Origin: PALSA-1006 sp041660815
GTDB lineage: Bacteria; Pseudomonadota; Gammaproteobacteria; Burkholderiales; Gallionellaceae
Direction of reading: 5' to 3'
Assembly: GCA_041660815.1 (NCBI GenBank)
Contig: JBAZVN010000012.1
Location: 55,726 to 119,725, forward strand
Length of the DNA stretch: 64,000 bases
Both the position numbers and the translations under genes were made by a program. Shown here piece by piece: positions 8,546 to 18,925 of the stretch; the stretch's first letter is position 1; the number at the start of each line of letters is the position of its first letter. The notes below the pieces were generated by a model. The model saw nothing but the letters and a program-made list of their open reading frames with translations, was not told where the DNA came from and made no database searches.

Positions 8546-9628
8546 TTAGCCATGTTTCTTTGCAAACTCATTCATAAAGTCCACCAGCGCTTGCACGCCC
8601 GCAATCGGCATCGCGTTGTAAATCGAAGCACGCATGCCGCCCACCGAGCGATGGCCTTTTAATTGCAACAATCCGCGCGCGTCCGCCTGCTTGAGAAAGT
8701 CGCCATCCATTGCGGCATCTTTCAAGGTGAACGGAATATTCATGCGCGAACGGTCAGCCTTGTTTACCGGACAATTGTAAAAACCATTGCTGGCATCAAT
8801 CGCCGCATACAGGAGATTAGCCTTATTTATATTGGTTTTTTCCATTGCGGCAATACCGCCATTTTGTTTCAACCACTTGAATACCAAGCCCGCCATGTAA
8901 ATCGCAAAGGTGGGTGGTGTGTTGTACATCGACTCGGCATCGGCGTGAATTTTGTAATCCAGCATCGTCGGCGTACCGGCAGCCGTTTGACCAATCAAAT
9001 CATCGCGCACAATCACGATGGTCAATCCCGCCGGGCCGATATTTTTTTGCGCGCCCGCGTAGATCAAACCGAATTTTGCCACGTCAATTTGACGCGACAA
9101 AATGTTGGAAGACATATCCGCCACCAGCGGCACGTCGCCGACTTCGGGAGTCCAGCCAAACTCGACACCGCCGATGGTTTCATTCGGCGTGTAGTGCAAA
9201 TACGCCGCGTTCGGGTCGCATTTCCAAGTGGAAAATTCCGGCACATAAGAAAAATTCTTGTCGGCATTGTTGACCACCACATTCACCGCGCCGAATTTTT
9301 TCGCCTCACCGATGGCTTTCTTCGACCACTCGCCGGTATTCACATAATCCGCCGATGCTTTGCCGCGCAGCAGATTCAAAGGGATCATGGAAAACTGCAG
9401 ATGCGCCCCGCCTTGCAGGAACAGCACTTTATAGTTGGCCGGCACGCCCAGCAACTCGCGCAAATCCGCCTCGGCTTCGGCGTGAATGCCCATATATTCT
9501 TTACCGCGATGCGACATTTCCATCACCGACATGCCGCTGCCATGCCAATCCAGCAATTCTGTTTGAGCTTGCTGCAACACTTCTTTCGGCAATACTGCCG
9601 GGCCCGCACTAAAGTTATAAATGGTCAT
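8546..9628 (-). CDS. serC: Phosphoserine aminotransferase
   Basis: 360 residues, the normal family length. It transaminates 3-phosphohydroxypyruvate to phosphoserine, and also acts in pyridoxal phosphate synthesis. It begins with the conserved YNFSAGPAVLPKEVL, has the PLP lysine in GAQKNIGPAGL, and ends with the GGMRASIYNAMP motif. A strong AAGGAG site precedes the ATG. It lies between gyrA and serA on the same strand. Confidence 0.95.
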   Translation of the reverse strand: MTIYNFSAGPAVLPKEVLQQAQTELLDWHGSGMSVMEMSHRGKEYMGIHAEAEADLRELLGVPANYKVLFLQGGAHLQFSMIPLNLLRGKASADYVNTGEWSKKAIGEAKKFGAVNVVVNNADKNFSYVPEFSTWKCDPNAAYLHYTPNETIGGVEFGWTPEVGDVPLVADMSSNILSRQIDVAKFGLIYAGAQKNIGPAGLTIVIVRDDLIGQTAAGTPTMLDYKIHADAESMYNTPPTFAIYMAGLVFKWLKQNGGIAAMEKTNINKANLLYAAIDASNGFYNCPVNKADRSRMNIPFTLKDAAMDGDFLKQADARGLLQLKGHRSVGGMRASIYNAMPIAGVQALVDFMNEFAKKHG

Positions 9629-9658
9629 GAATATATTCTCCTTAAAATTTTAAGTATG

Positions 9659-9681
9659 CAGGGTGCATTTCATGCACCCTG
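9659..9681. other. Hairpin between gyrA and serC
   Basis: A perfect 10-bp stem (CAGGGTGCAT / ATGCACCCTG) with a 3-nt loop in the 83-bp gap between the gyrA stop and the serC start. It is not followed by a T-run, so it is more likely an mRNA-processing or partial-termination structure than a full terminator. Confidence 0.5.
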
Positions 9682-9711
9682 GTGCGTAAAGCGCGCCCTA
9701 CGGTTAATATT

Positions 9712-12345
9712 TTATTCAGCGCTCTCGTCTGATCCAGTGTCGCTATTAATGTCTTCCGAATCGAACTCCTCCGCCCCCTCACCCTCCAGCCCCGCATCTT
9801 CCGTTTCAGCGATACGGCTTATGCCCGCCAGTTTCTCGCCTTTTTCCAGATTGATCAGCGTCACACCCTGGGTCGCGCGGCTCATTTCGCGAATTTCCTT
9901 AACCCGGGTACGAATCAGCACGCCATCGGTACCGATCAGCATAATTTCATCTTCGGTGTTCGCCAGGGTTGCAGCGACCACTTTACCGTTGCGCTCGGTA
10001 GTTTGAATTGCGGTAATGCCCTGCGTGCCGCGCGCATGGCGGGTATATTCCACAATCGGCGTGCGTTTTCCGTAACCGTTTTCGGTCGCGGTCAACACGG
10101 TTTGTTGCTCGTCTTCCGCAACCAACAGCGCAATCACTTTGCCGCCTTTTTTAAGGTTCATGCCGCGCACACCGCGCGAGGCGCGACCGGTATCGCGCAC
10201 ATCAGCTTCATCAAAGCGCACCGCCCTGCCCTCATCCGAGAACAACATTACGTCGTGCTTGCCGTCGGTAATCGCCACGCCGATGAGGAAGTCGCCCTCA
10301 TCCAAATTGATGGCGATAATGCCGGATTTGCGCGGGTTGGCAAAATCGGACAAGGCGGTCTTTTTAACCGTCCCTTCGGAAGTGGCAAAGAACACAAATT
10401 TATCTTCGGGGAACTCGCGTACCGGCAAGATCGCGTTGATTTTTTCGCCCTCTTCCAGCGGCAGCAAATTCACAATCGGCTTGCCGCGGCTAATGCGCGT
10501 GCCCAGCGGCACGTCATATACCTTCAACCAATATACGCGACCGCGATTGGAGAAACACAAAATGTAATCGTGGGTGTTGGCGATAAACAGATTGTCTACA
10601 AAGTCATCTTCTTTGGTCGACGCCGCCTGCTTGCCGCGCCCGCCGCGTTTCTGCGCGCGGTATTCATCCAGCTTCTGCGCCTTCATGTAACCGCCATGCG
10701 ACAGGGTTACCACCACATCTTCCGGCGTAACAAAATCTTCCATGCTCATGTCGTGTGTATGCGTGATGATCTCGCTGCGGCGTTTGTCACCGTATTGGGA
10801 TTTGATCGCCACCAGCTCATCCCAGATGATTTGGGTGACACGTTCCGGCTTGGCCAGAATATCCAAAAGATCCGATATCTTATCCATCACTTCGCGATAC
10901 TCGCCGACGATTTTGTCCTGTTCCAGACCGGTCAAGCGCTGCAAACGCAATTCCAGAATCGCCTGCGCCTGAATATCGGATAACTTGTAAGCGCGATCAT
11001 TGCCGCTGCCCAACATGCCGAATTCGGGTGACAAAGTTTCGGGACGCGATGCGTCGCTAACGCGGCTCAACATTTCTTCCACCAGCGACGAGCGCCAGGC
11101 TTTCGCCATCAATTCCTGCTTGGCAATGGCCGGGGTGGCAGCAGCCTTGATCAGGGCAATGATTTCGTCCACATTGGACAACGCAACCGCCAAGCCTTCC
11201 AAAACATGACCACGGTCGCGTGCTTTGCGCAATTCAAAAATCGTGCGGCGCGTGACCACCTCGCGCCGATGGCGCAAAAAGGCATCCAAAAACTGCTTTA
11301 AATTCAATAGCTTAGGTTGACCATCCAGCAGCGCCACCATATTCATCCCGAAGCTATCCTGCAACTGCGTCTGCTTGTACAAATGATTGAGCACCACTTC
11401 CGGCATTTCGCCACGGCGCAATTCGATAACCGCGCGCATTCCCGACTTGTCCGATTCATCGCGAATTTCGGTAATGCCTTCGATCTTTTTCTCGCGCACC
11501 AGCTCGCCCACCTTGATCAACAGATTGGCCTTATTCACTTGGTAGGGAAGCTCGTCGATAATGATGGCCTGGCGATCACTATTCTTGCCGATATCTTCAA
11601 AGTGCGTGCGTCCGCGCATAATCACGCGCCCGCGCCCGGTGCGATATCCTTCTCTGATGCCCGCCAGCCCGTAGATAAATCCGGCCGTCGGGAAGTCCGG
11701 TGCCTGAACAATATTGATCAGCTCTTCAATGTCAATTTCGGGATTTTTCAACAGCGCAAAACAGGCATCCAGCACTTCGGATAAATTGTGCGGCGGAATA
11801 TTGGTCGCCATGCCCACAGCAATACCGGAAGAACCGTTCACCAGCAAATTGGGGAAGCGCGCGGGGAAGACCAGCGGCTCATGTTCGGAACCGTCGTAGT
11901 TCGGGCCGAAATCAACCGTCTCTTTATCCAGGTCGGCCAGCAATTCATGCGCGATGCGCGCCATACGGATTTCGGTATAACGCATCGCAGCCGCGTTGTC
12001 GCCATCCACCGAACCGAAGTTACCCTGACCATCCACCAGCGGATAACGCAGCGAGAAATCCTGCGCCATACGCACGATGGTGTCGTACACCGCCGTGTCG
12101 CCATGCGGGTGATATTTACCGATGACGTCGCCCACGATACGCGCCGATTTCTTATAAGCACGATTCCAGTCGTTGGACAGCTCATGCATGGCAAACAACA
12201 CGCGCCTATGCACGGGTTTTAAACCGTCGCGCGCATCGGGCAAAGCACGTCCGACAATCACGCTCATGGCATATTCAAGGTAAGACTTGCGCATCTCTTC
12301 TTCGAGACTGACCGGCAGGGTTTCTTTAGCGAATTGGGATTCCAT
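9712..12345 (-). CDS. gyrA: DNA gyrase subunit A
   Basis: 877 residues, full length. Cuts and rejoins DNA in the A2B2 gyrase. The active-site tyrosine is in AAAMRYTEIRM (about residue 122). The quinolone-resistance region reads HPHGDTAVYDTIVRMAQ, with Thr at the position of E. coli Ser83; several bacteria carry Thr there naturally, so this alone does not show resistance. The GyrA-box motif (QKRGGRGK) starts the C-terminal DNA-wrapping domain, and the tail is acidic. It is the first gene of the minus-strand run. Confidence 0.97.
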   Translation of the reverse strand: MESQFAKETLPVSLEEEMRKSYLEYAMSVIVGRALPDARDGLKPVHRRVLFAMHELSNDWNRAYKKSARIVGDVIGKYHPHGDTAVYDTIVRMAQDFSLRYPLVDGQGNFGSVDGDNAAAMRYTEIRMARIAHELLADLDKETVDFGPNYDGSEHEPLVFPARFPNLLVNGSSGIAVGMATNIPPHNLSEVLDACFALLKNPEIDIEELINIVQAPDFPTAGFIYGLAGIREGYRTGRGRVIMRGRTHFEDIGKNSDRQAIIIDELPYQVNKANLLIKVGELVREKKIEGITEIRDESDKSGMRAVIELRRGEMPEVVLNHLYKQTQLQDSFGMNMVALLDGQPKLLNLKQFLDAFLRHRREVVTRRTIFELRKARDRGHVLEGLAVALSNVDEIIALIKAAATPAIAKQELMAKAWRSSLVEEMLSRVSDASRPETLSPEFGMLGSGNDRAYKLSDIQAQAILELRLQRLTGLEQDKIVGEYREVMDKISDLLDILAKPERVTQIIWDELVAIKSQYGDKRRSEIITHTHDMSMEDFVTPEDVVVTLSHGGYMKAQKLDEYRAQKRGGRGKQAASTKEDDFVDNLFIANTHDYILCFSNRGRVYWLKVYDVPLGTRISRGKPIVNLLPLEEGEKINAILPVREFPEDKFVFFATSEGTVKKTALSDFANPRKSGIIAINLDEGDFLIGVAITDGKHDVMLFSDEGRAVRFDEADVRDTGRASRGVRGMNLKKGGKVIALLVAEDEQQTVLTATENGYGKRTPIVEYTRHARGTQGITAIQTTERNGKVVAATLANTEDEIMLIGTDGVLIRTRVKEIREMSRATQGVTLINLEKGEKLAGISRIAETEDAGLEGEGAEEFDSEDINSDTGSDESAE

Positions 12346-12884
12346 CAGTAACCTTATATATAAGAATGTGTTGCATTAAATCAGGGGCGGCATTCTATCA
12401 CAGCGACCGGCTGTTCCAACTAGCTGCGGCATGCTGATTGAAGGGGGGAGTTAACGGCAGATTTTTGAGAAAATAAACCCCGGTTTCCGCAGAAAAAAAT
12501 TACGCCTTAATCCACTCCCTCTGCTAATACTCCAAGAAATTTATCGCATGACATTGATTAATATGGAAATTATTAATCAATACGTCAATAAACTCTGCAC
12601 TTCCAGAATCAGAAAATTTCGAATTGAGCGGAAAACCTCCCGCTTATTAGACTTTTGCTTTTAAAAAAATACGATAAATTGTAACCATTGCTAATTCTCG
12701 TGAAAGATGAATTTTAATTAGTAAAAAATTCATCCGGTGAAATCAAGCATAAGTAGAAAACGAAGGGCATTATTTAATGCTCTGATAACTGGACCAACGG
12801 CAGAACAACTGCCTTGTGACCGGAAAATCTGGAAGCAATGGCAGCAGCTGATTCAACAAAATCTAAGGTTAAAGGAGAAATAAA
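12346..12884. other. Intergenic region between divergent gyrA and flagellin genes
   Basis: 539 bp, AT-rich. It must contain the gyrA promoter (TATATATAAGG lies 7-18 bases before its ATG) and the flagellin promoter. Two small hairpins lie ahead of the flagellin gene: GCATT/AATGC at 12767-12780 and GGCAG/CTGCC at 12799-12813. I searched by eye for sigma-28 and sigma-54 promoters and found none convincing. No gene is seen. Confidence 0.6.
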
Positions 12885-13796
12885 ATGCCTCAATTTATCA
12901 ATACCAACATTGCGTCGCTAAACTCTCAGCGCAATTTGAACCAATCTCAGGGCGCCCTGCAAACTTCTTTGCAGCGCTTGTCTTCCGGGATGCGCGTGAA
13001 TAGCGCCAAGGACGATGCTGCTGGAATGGCGATTGCTTCACGCATGGAAAGCCAAATTCGCGGCCTGAACCAAGCTGCACGAAACGCCAATGACGGAATC
13101 TCGCTGGCGCAAACAGCCGAGGGTGCCTTGGCCTCTATTCAAAGCAACTTGCAACGCATGCGTGAACTGGCAGTACAAGCCGGCAATGCCACCTCCGCCT
13201 CGTCCACTGACATGGCGGCGATCAACAATGAATTTCTGCAGCTTGCCCAAGAAAATGACCGCGTCATTGATGCGACCTCATTCAACGGACAGCAATTATT
13301 TCCTATAGCCGGGATTACCTTAACCTTCCAGGTGGGTGCGGATACAAATGCGGCAGCCAATGGCCCCAACTTAATTAGCATTGACACCACAACCACACCG
13401 GTAACTTTAACCTCTTCTTACAATAACCCTGCAGCCCCCAGTGGAGCCATTGCAACAGCCTACCCGGCCGCCGCCGCGATGACGATGGGTGCTACTGGTG
13501 GATTAGTCGATCAGGCAACCGCACAAACCGCGATCCTGAACCTGGATGCTGACATTGCAACCATTGCCGGTCAACGCTCCACATTTGGTGCCGTTCAGTC
13601 GCGCTTTGAATCCATTATCAGCAACTTGCAGATCGCTTCGGAAAATACCAGCGCGTCCAAGAGCCGCATTATGGATGCAGACTACGCTGCAGAAACCGCC
13701 GCTTTGACCCGCGCACAGATTCTGCAACAGGCAGGCACCGCGATGTTGGCTCAGGCGAACCAATCCCCCAATACCGTGCTAACGCTATTGAGATAA
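12885..13796 (+). CDS. fliC: Flagellin
   Basis: 303 residues, a short flagellin. The N-terminal D0/D1 region (INTNIASLNSQRNLNQSQ, LSSGMRVNSAKDDAAGMAI) and the C-terminal D1/D0 region (SRIMDADYAAETAALTRAQI ending in TVLTLLR) are complete. The central variable part is only about 90 residues, so D2/D3 are largely absent. Strong AAAGGAGA site before the ATG. It stands alone: no fliD, fliS or other flagellar gene is in the window. Confidence 0.95.
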   Translation: MPQFINTNIASLNSQRNLNQSQGALQTSLQRLSSGMRVNSAKDDAAGMAIASRMESQIRGLNQAARNANDGISLAQTAEGALASIQSNLQRMRELAVQAGNATSASSTDMAAINNEFLQLAQENDRVIDATSFNGQQLFPIAGITLTFQVGADTNAAANGPNLISIDTTTTPVTLTSSYNNPAAPSGAIATAYPAAAAMTMGATGGLVDQATAQTAILNLDADIATIAGQRSTFGAVQSRFESIISNLQIASENTSASKSRIMDADYAAETAALTRAQILQQAGTAMLAQANQSPNTVLTLLR

Positions 13797-14176
13797 GCGA
13801 ATTGACGATTGATCATTCCGCAAAATCAGCGGTAATTGCCCGCAATTAAAGGCATGATGACCGATATTATTGGGATGTTTATTCAAAAAAATATGCGAAA
13901 AACGCAATTACTTAATACGTAATGTGATGAGGAATGTGCAGATAGCCCCGCCAGGGGAGGCAATTCAGGCTTTCGTGAACTTGAGTCTTGAAATTCCCTG
14001 CCTGCCGTTGCCAATTGCATTAATACCCGGACAGCAAAAACGTGAACGTTTGGGCTTTTAAAGTGCTTTGCGGACGGCACAGAGTAGCTTTTTTGATGCA
14101 CTTTTCTAAAGTTAATTGACGCTCTTGCCCCCCTCGGCTACTATCGCGCAAATTTTCACCCGACGGGCTCCCCCAA
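13797..14176. other. Intergenic region between flagellin and MltD-like genes
   Basis: 380 bp with no convincing gene on either strand; short open frames here lack ribosome sites and recognisable motifs. It should hold the flagellin terminator and the promoter of the next gene, but neither could be assigned by eye. Confidence 0.5.
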
Positions 14177-15811
14177 GTGTTCATTAACCAACTGTTTACT
14201 ATTGTTATTTTCAGTCTATTGGCATTCGCACAAAGTGCGTCAGCCGAGGAAAATCTGGACGTCAACACCCACCTCCCCTATATTCAGGTAATCGAGAGTA
14301 ATTCTGACCAGAGATTACCCCAGCTCATTCCCGCAACACACATTGCCACACCGGAAATACTTGACTCCAAGTTACTTGACTCCGAATCACTTAATTCCCC
14401 CGAACCACTTAATACCAAACTGAGCACTGCCTCGCCTGCCACCACGGCAAAGGAACCTCTTCCCGTCGATGACGCATCGGAAAATTTATGGCAACGCATT
14501 CGCAATGGTTTTGCGATGCAAGATTTGGACAGCGGTCTGATTGCCAAGCACGAAAAATGGTATTCCGGCCGACCCGAATACATGACGCGCATGACCGAAC
14601 GCTCCCAGCGATATTTGTTCTACATTACCGAAGAGGTGGAACTGCGCGGAATGCCATCTGAAATTGCACTGCTCCCCATGATTGAAAGCGCGTTTAATCC
14701 GGGCGCCTACTCGGTGGGTAAAGCTTCCGGAATATGGCAATTTATTCCATCCACCGGCAAACATTTTGGCATGCAACAAAACTGGTGGCACGACGAACGT
14801 CGCGACATTATTTCCGCCACCAATGGCGCCTTGGATTACCTGCAAAAACTACACAATCAATTTGGCGACTGGCAATTGGCGCTGGCCGCCTACAATTGGG
14901 GCGAAGGTGCGGTGGCGCGCGCGCAAATGCGCAACCGCAAATTAGGCAAACCGACCGATTATGCCAGCTTAAAACTCCCGCCCGAAACGCAAAACTACGT
15001 TCCCAAATTACTGGCCATCAAAAACATTGTGAGCCATCCCGAGCAATTCGGCATAGCACTCACCGACATTCCCAATCGCCCTTACTTCGGCACAGTTGTC
15101 ACCTCGCAGCGAATTGATGTGAAGCTGGCCGCCGAACTGGCCGACATTTCTCTGGAAGAGTTTGTCGCATTGAATCCCAGCCATAATCGCCCGGTTATCT
15201 TGCAAGACAACTCGGTGCTATTGCTACCGATAGACAAGGTGGACATATTTAAAAATAATCTGGAAAACACCAATCAAAGGTTGGTTTCCTGGCAACCCTA
15301 CAAAACCAAACGCGGCGAAAACTTTGACCATCTTGCGCCTCGCTTTGGACTTTCTGCCAACCAATTACGCAGTATTAACGGCCTGTCTTCCCGCGCAAAA
15401 ATTAGCAACGGACAAACATTGCTGGTACCGGATTTAGTAAATGATCTTGAAGAAAACGACTTTGCCGCGTTCAATACGCATCTGGTCAGTATCGACGAAC
15501 CTTTGTCGAGCCGCGTTCTTAAACACACGGTGCGCAAGGGTGAAACACTGAAGTCCATTGCAAAACGTTACCGCGTTAGTCCCGGTAAATTGGCAGAGTG
15601 GAATAGCGGTCTGAAAAAAATTAAAGTAGGGCAACGCATCACGATCGTGCAACGTGGCGCCCACCAACAAAAGACTCGCTTGGCAAAATCAAGCAAGCAA
15701 CGTAAACATGCCAAATTGGCGCGCGGCAACAAAAAACATACCGGCAAAGTTGTCCGCAACACCAAGTCTGGCAAACCCAAAAATAACATCAAAGTTGCTT
15801 TAAACCGCTAA
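14177..15811 (+). CDS. mltD: Membrane-bound lytic murein transglycosylase D-like protein
   Basis: 544 residues. A signal peptide (LLAFAQSASA-EE) is followed by a low-complexity linker and an SLT catalytic domain (about 135-290). The catalytic Glu170 lies in MIESAFNPGAYS, followed by the family motifs SGIWQFIPSTG and ALAAYNWGEGAV. Two LysM peptidoglycan-binding repeats follow (about 370-415 and 445-490), and the tail is Lys/Arg-rich. It cleaves murein with 1,6-anhydro formation in the periplasm. The start is a GTG without a clear ribosome site, so the exact N-terminus is uncertain. Confidence 0.88.
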   Translation: MFINQLFTIVIFSLLAFAQSASAEENLDVNTHLPYIQVIESNSDQRLPQLIPATHIATPEILDSKLLDSESLNSPEPLNTKLSTASPATTAKEPLPVDDASENLWQRIRNGFAMQDLDSGLIAKHEKWYSGRPEYMTRMTERSQRYLFYITEEVELRGMPSEIALLPMIESAFNPGAYSVGKASGIWQFIPSTGKHFGMQQNWWHDERRDIISATNGALDYLQKLHNQFGDWQLALAAYNWGEGAVARAQMRNRKLGKPTDYASLKLPPETQNYVPKLLAIKNIVSHPEQFGIALTDIPNRPYFGTVVTSQRIDVKLAAELADISLEEFVALNPSHNRPVILQDNSVLLLPIDKVDIFKNNLENTNQRLVSWQPYKTKRGENFDHLAPRFGLSANQLRSINGLSSRAKISNGQTLLVPDLVNDLEENDFAAFNTHLVSIDEPLSSRVLKHTVRKGETLKSIAKRYRVSPGKLAEWNSGLKKIKVGQRITIVQRGAHQQKTRLAKSSKQRKHAKLARGNKKHTGKVVRNTKSGKPKNNIKVALNR

Positions 15812-15832
15812 TAGCACTGCGCGATCTTTGCG

Positions 15833-17908
15833 CTAGCCAAGCAAATGGCAATGCACGCGATGTGCCACCGTGTTCTCGGTCGATGCTTCAAGAATGCTCT
15901 CTTGCGGATAACTGGATCGGCAAATTTCGATAGCCTGTTTACAGCGCGGATGAAAGTGACAGCCCTGCGGAGGGTTGGCCGGTGAGGGCATTTCTCCGGA
16001 CAAGCGAATTAACTGCCGACCGGAATTTTTCTTAATGTGCGGAACCGCCGACAGCAACGCCTGAGTGTAGGGATGACGGGGGGAACGCAATACATCCTCC
16101 ACGCTTCCGCGCTCCACAATACGCCCCAAATACATCACACAAACCTCGTGCGCCAGATAATCAACCACCGCCAAATTGTGCGTAATAAACAGATAACTCA
16201 ACCCCAGCTCTTTTTGTAACGTGCTGATTAAATTTAGTATTTGCGCCTGAACTGAAACGTCCAGCGCACTGGTTGGCTCGTCACAAATTAACAGTTTCGG
16301 ATTCACCGCCAACGCGCGCGCGATGGCAATACGCTGGCGCTGTCCGCCGGAAAATTCATGCGGATAACGCCATTTGGCCGTGCGCACCAAACCGACCTGA
16401 TCGAGCAATTCATCAATACGCTTCTGTCTGGCTGCCTGATCATGACCGATATTCAGGGCATCCATGCCCTCCTGCAAAATTTCGGCAACGCGCATTTTGG
16501 GATTTAACGAGGCAAACGGGTCTTGGAAAACCATCTGCATGCCGCTGCGGTATGCGCGCAAATCACGGGAACTTAAGCCGGTCAATTCATGCCCGGCAAA
16601 ACGCACCGCCCCCGCTGTGGGTTTAATCAACTGCAGCAAAGCTTTGCCCACCGTGGTTTTACCGCATCCCGACTCCCCCACCAGCGCGAATGTTTTACCT
16701 GCGGCAATTTCCAAAGACACGCCATCCACCGCTTTAACCTGCCCCACCGTACGCTGTAGCAAGCCCTTGCGAATCGGAAAGTAAATCTGCAAATCAGTGA
16801 CTTGCAACAGCGTCGGGGGGACGGATGGCTCGCTATTTTCATCGCTGCCACTTGCCGGATTGTGCGTCAAACTGGCGTTTGACTGCGCCGCAGGATCTTG
16901 TTTGGCGACATCACCATACAAATGACATCTCACGCCTTGCCCGGATGATATTTCCACCCAGGCCGGCACTTGCTCATGGCACAGTGCCCACGCTTGGGTG
17001 CAACGCGAAGCAAAACGACAACCGCCAACACCTTGCCCCAAGGCGGGCACATTACCCGCGATAGCCGCCAGCGCTTGACGGTCGCGCTTACCATCCGGCT
17101 GCGCTGCAAACAATTTTTGCGTGTACGGGTGAGCCGGCGCATTAAATAATTGTTCGCGGCTGGCCATCTCCACAATCTGTCCGGCATACATCACCGCCAC
17201 CTGATGCGCGTTTTCCGCCACCACGCCCAGATCATGCGTAATCAGCAACATCGCCATGCCCTGCTGTTTTTGGGTATCACGCAACAGTTGTAAAACTTGC
17301 GCCTGAATCGTGACATCCAGCGCCGTAGTGGGCTCATCGGCAATCAATAGCTGAGGACGTCCGGCCAGCGCCATCGCGATCATCACGCGCTGCTTCATGC
17401 CACCGGAAAGTTGGAAGGGATATTCGCCCAAGCGCCGCTGCGGATCGGGGATGCCGACTTGGGTTAGCAACTCAACACAGCGCTGTGAAATGGTTTCAGG
17501 CGGGCTGATTTCTTGCTGTGAAAGTTGAATTTTAGGCGGGGAAATAAAATTGGATTGATGCAGCTCCAACACCTCGGCAATTTGCGCACCGACCGTCATC
17601 ACCGGATTTAAACTCAAGCCCGGCTCCTGAAAAATCATCGCCATCTTGCCGCCGCGCACCGCGCGCATCTCGCGCTCCGGCAATGCTGCCACCTCCACCC
17701 CGCCCAGCTGCATGCTGCCGCCCGCGATTCTCACCCCGTCCGGCAACAAACGCATCAGCGAAAGCGCCGTCATGGATTTTCCGCAACCGGATTCGCCCAA
17801 CAGCGCAAGCGTTTCACCCTGACGAATGCCGAACGAAATGTCGTCGACAATCGCGACGCCGGAGTGCAGCGAGGTAGTCAAGGATGTAACGGACAATAAT
17901 GGGGACAT
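15833..17908 (-). CDS. yejF: Oligopeptide-type ABC transporter, fused double ATP-binding protein (YejF/DppDF-like)
   Basis: 691 residues with two complete ATPase halves. Walker A GESGCGKSMT and GESGCGKTTVGK; signature motifs LSGGMKQRVM and FSGGQRQRIA; Walker B LLIADEP and LLICDEP. Each half ends with the oligopeptide/dipeptide C-terminal cysteine motif (GCRFASRCTQAWALC and GCHFHPRCKQAIEIC). It powers uptake of peptides or related molecules. No permease or binding-protein gene lies beside it, so its partners must be encoded elsewhere. Confidence 0.85.
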   Translation of the reverse strand: MSPLLSVTSLTTSLHSGVAIVDDISFGIRQGETLALLGESGCGKSMTALSLMRLLPDGVRIAGGSMQLGGVEVAALPEREMRAVRGGKMAMIFQEPGLSLNPVMTVGAQIAEVLELHQSNFISPPKIQLSQQEISPPETISQRCVELLTQVGIPDPQRRLGEYPFQLSGGMKQRVMIAMALAGRPQLLIADEPTTALDVTIQAQVLQLLRDTQKQQGMAMLLITHDLGVVAENAHQVAVMYAGQIVEMASREQLFNAPAHPYTQKLFAAQPDGKRDRQALAAIAGNVPALGQGVGGCRFASRCTQAWALCHEQVPAWVEISSGQGVRCHLYGDVAKQDPAAQSNASLTHNPASGSDENSEPSVPPTLLQVTDLQIYFPIRKGLLQRTVGQVKAVDGVSLEIAAGKTFALVGESGCGKTTVGKALLQLIKPTAGAVRFAGHELTGLSSRDLRAYRSGMQMVFQDPFASLNPKMRVAEILQEGMDALNIGHDQAARQKRIDELLDQVGLVRTAKWRYPHEFSGGQRQRIAIARALAVNPKLLICDEPTSALDVSVQAQILNLISTLQKELGLSYLFITHNLAVVDYLAHEVCVMYLGRIVERGSVEDVLRSPRHPYTQALLSAVPHIKKNSGRQLIRLSGEMPSPANPPQGCHFHPRCKQAIEICRSSYPQESILEASTENTVAHRVHCHLLG

Positions 17909-18181
17909 GATTTACCTAAGCTTGATACACGCCAATCAAGTGCCACGCAACAACTGTCACACTTGATTATTTAAGTCAGAGAAACTTTGGCAAGATGAGC
18001 GCCGAAACCAACAGAAAATGCATCGGCCAACTCGATTGGACGCGATTATAGGTGAGCGATAATCCGTTCGCAAACTCATTCCCGACAACGGGTGCGATTC
18101 AAAGTGATGTGGAATCCCCCTCGCCCGCTTGCGCCTATGAAAAGCGGCAGCATCTACCCCTCTCAAAGCGCAATTGCTTCG

Positions 18182-18925
18182 CTACTTGAGCACTTTACGC
18201 AACGCACGAAGTTGCTGCCAAACCACTGCCTTTGGCAAAGTCATCGCCATGACTTGCATGCACCGCTCAAACCAACCGTGACGATTTTGTAGGCGTTGCA
18301 GTGCTTTATCCATATCTTGGCGTATAGCTTGACCATAAGCAGTTTCAGCTTTTTCCACTGCCGACCGCAGTAATGCCAACGAGGGTTTCATCATGGCAAG
18401 ATCAATGATGTCACGATTAAAAACACCGTCGTCTGCCCAGCGATCCGAATTTGCCAACAACTTACTGGTCGCCATATCCAGCGGAGTCAGCGTTGCAATC
18501 CCACAAATCTCATCACGGGCTCTCGGCGCCGCAAGTTCAATGCGCCCTTCAAGAACGACCTCAAATTTGATCGACTGATCGGCCACCAGCAGCATCGTCC
18601 GGATGCCGTACTGATCAGCCCTCACCTCGCGGGTTTGCGTCAAGGGTTCTGCGCCCTCGCGAACAATAGCGGTGATTCCCTTTGCGCCAGTAAGTAATTG
18701 CCGCAAATTGCGATAACTGGCCACATCCGATACCAGCAAATCAATATCAACCGACTCACGATATTCGCCATAGCGCAGCGCGATGGCCGTTCCACCGCCG
18801 AACAGGCAGTTGTTTTCTCTTAATAGCTGCCCATTAAGGACACTCAGAACCTGAGCAATTCGCTGGTGATGCGGTCGATCAAACAATTCCGCCTCGCTCT
18901 CCAAGTCCCAAGCGCAGTGCCTCAA
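18182..18925 (-). CDS. AbiEii/AbiGii-family nucleotidyltransferase (toxin-like)
   Basis: 247 residues. The N-terminal half has the minimal nucleotidyltransferase motif GGGTAIALRYGEYRESVDIDLLVSD (split here as GGGTA...R and SVDID), the G-[GS]-x9-D-x-D pattern of AbiEii/MenT toxins that add nucleotides to tRNA. The rest is helical. It overlaps the upstream HTH gene by 47 bp, so the two form one operon. The usual type IV partner is AbiEi; here the partner is a plain XRE-type HTH protein. Toxin function is inferred from family and context. Confidence 0.75.
   Translation of the reverse strand: MRHCAWDLESEAELFDRPHHQRIAQVLSVLNGQLLRENNCLFGGGTAIALRYGEYRESVDIDLLVSDVASYRNLRQLLTGAKGITAIVREGAEPLTQTREVRADQYGIRTMLLVADQSIKFEVVLEGRIELAAPRARDEICGIATLTPLDMATSKLLANSDRWADDGVFNRDIIDLAMMKPSLALLRSAVEKAETAYGQAIRQDMDKALQRLQNRHGWFERCMQVMAMTLPKAVVWQQLRALRKVLK

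Noticed and set aside
8663..10983. Long open frames on the plus strand (447 and 326 codons) opposite serC and gyrA.
   Set aside because: They are antisense to clearly conserved serC and gyrA, lack ribosome sites and recognisable motifs, and arise from the codon pattern of the real genes.
12056..12115. Thr in place of Ser83 in GyrA as a quinolone-resistance change.
   Set aside because: Several species carry Thr naturally at this position, so it is not evidence of a resistance mutation.
12346..12884. Sigma-28 or sigma-54 promoter for the flagellin gene; TACGATAA at 12670 was considered.
   Set aside because: No -35 TAAA-type element at the right distance and no -24/-12 GG/GC pair; the match is too weak to report.
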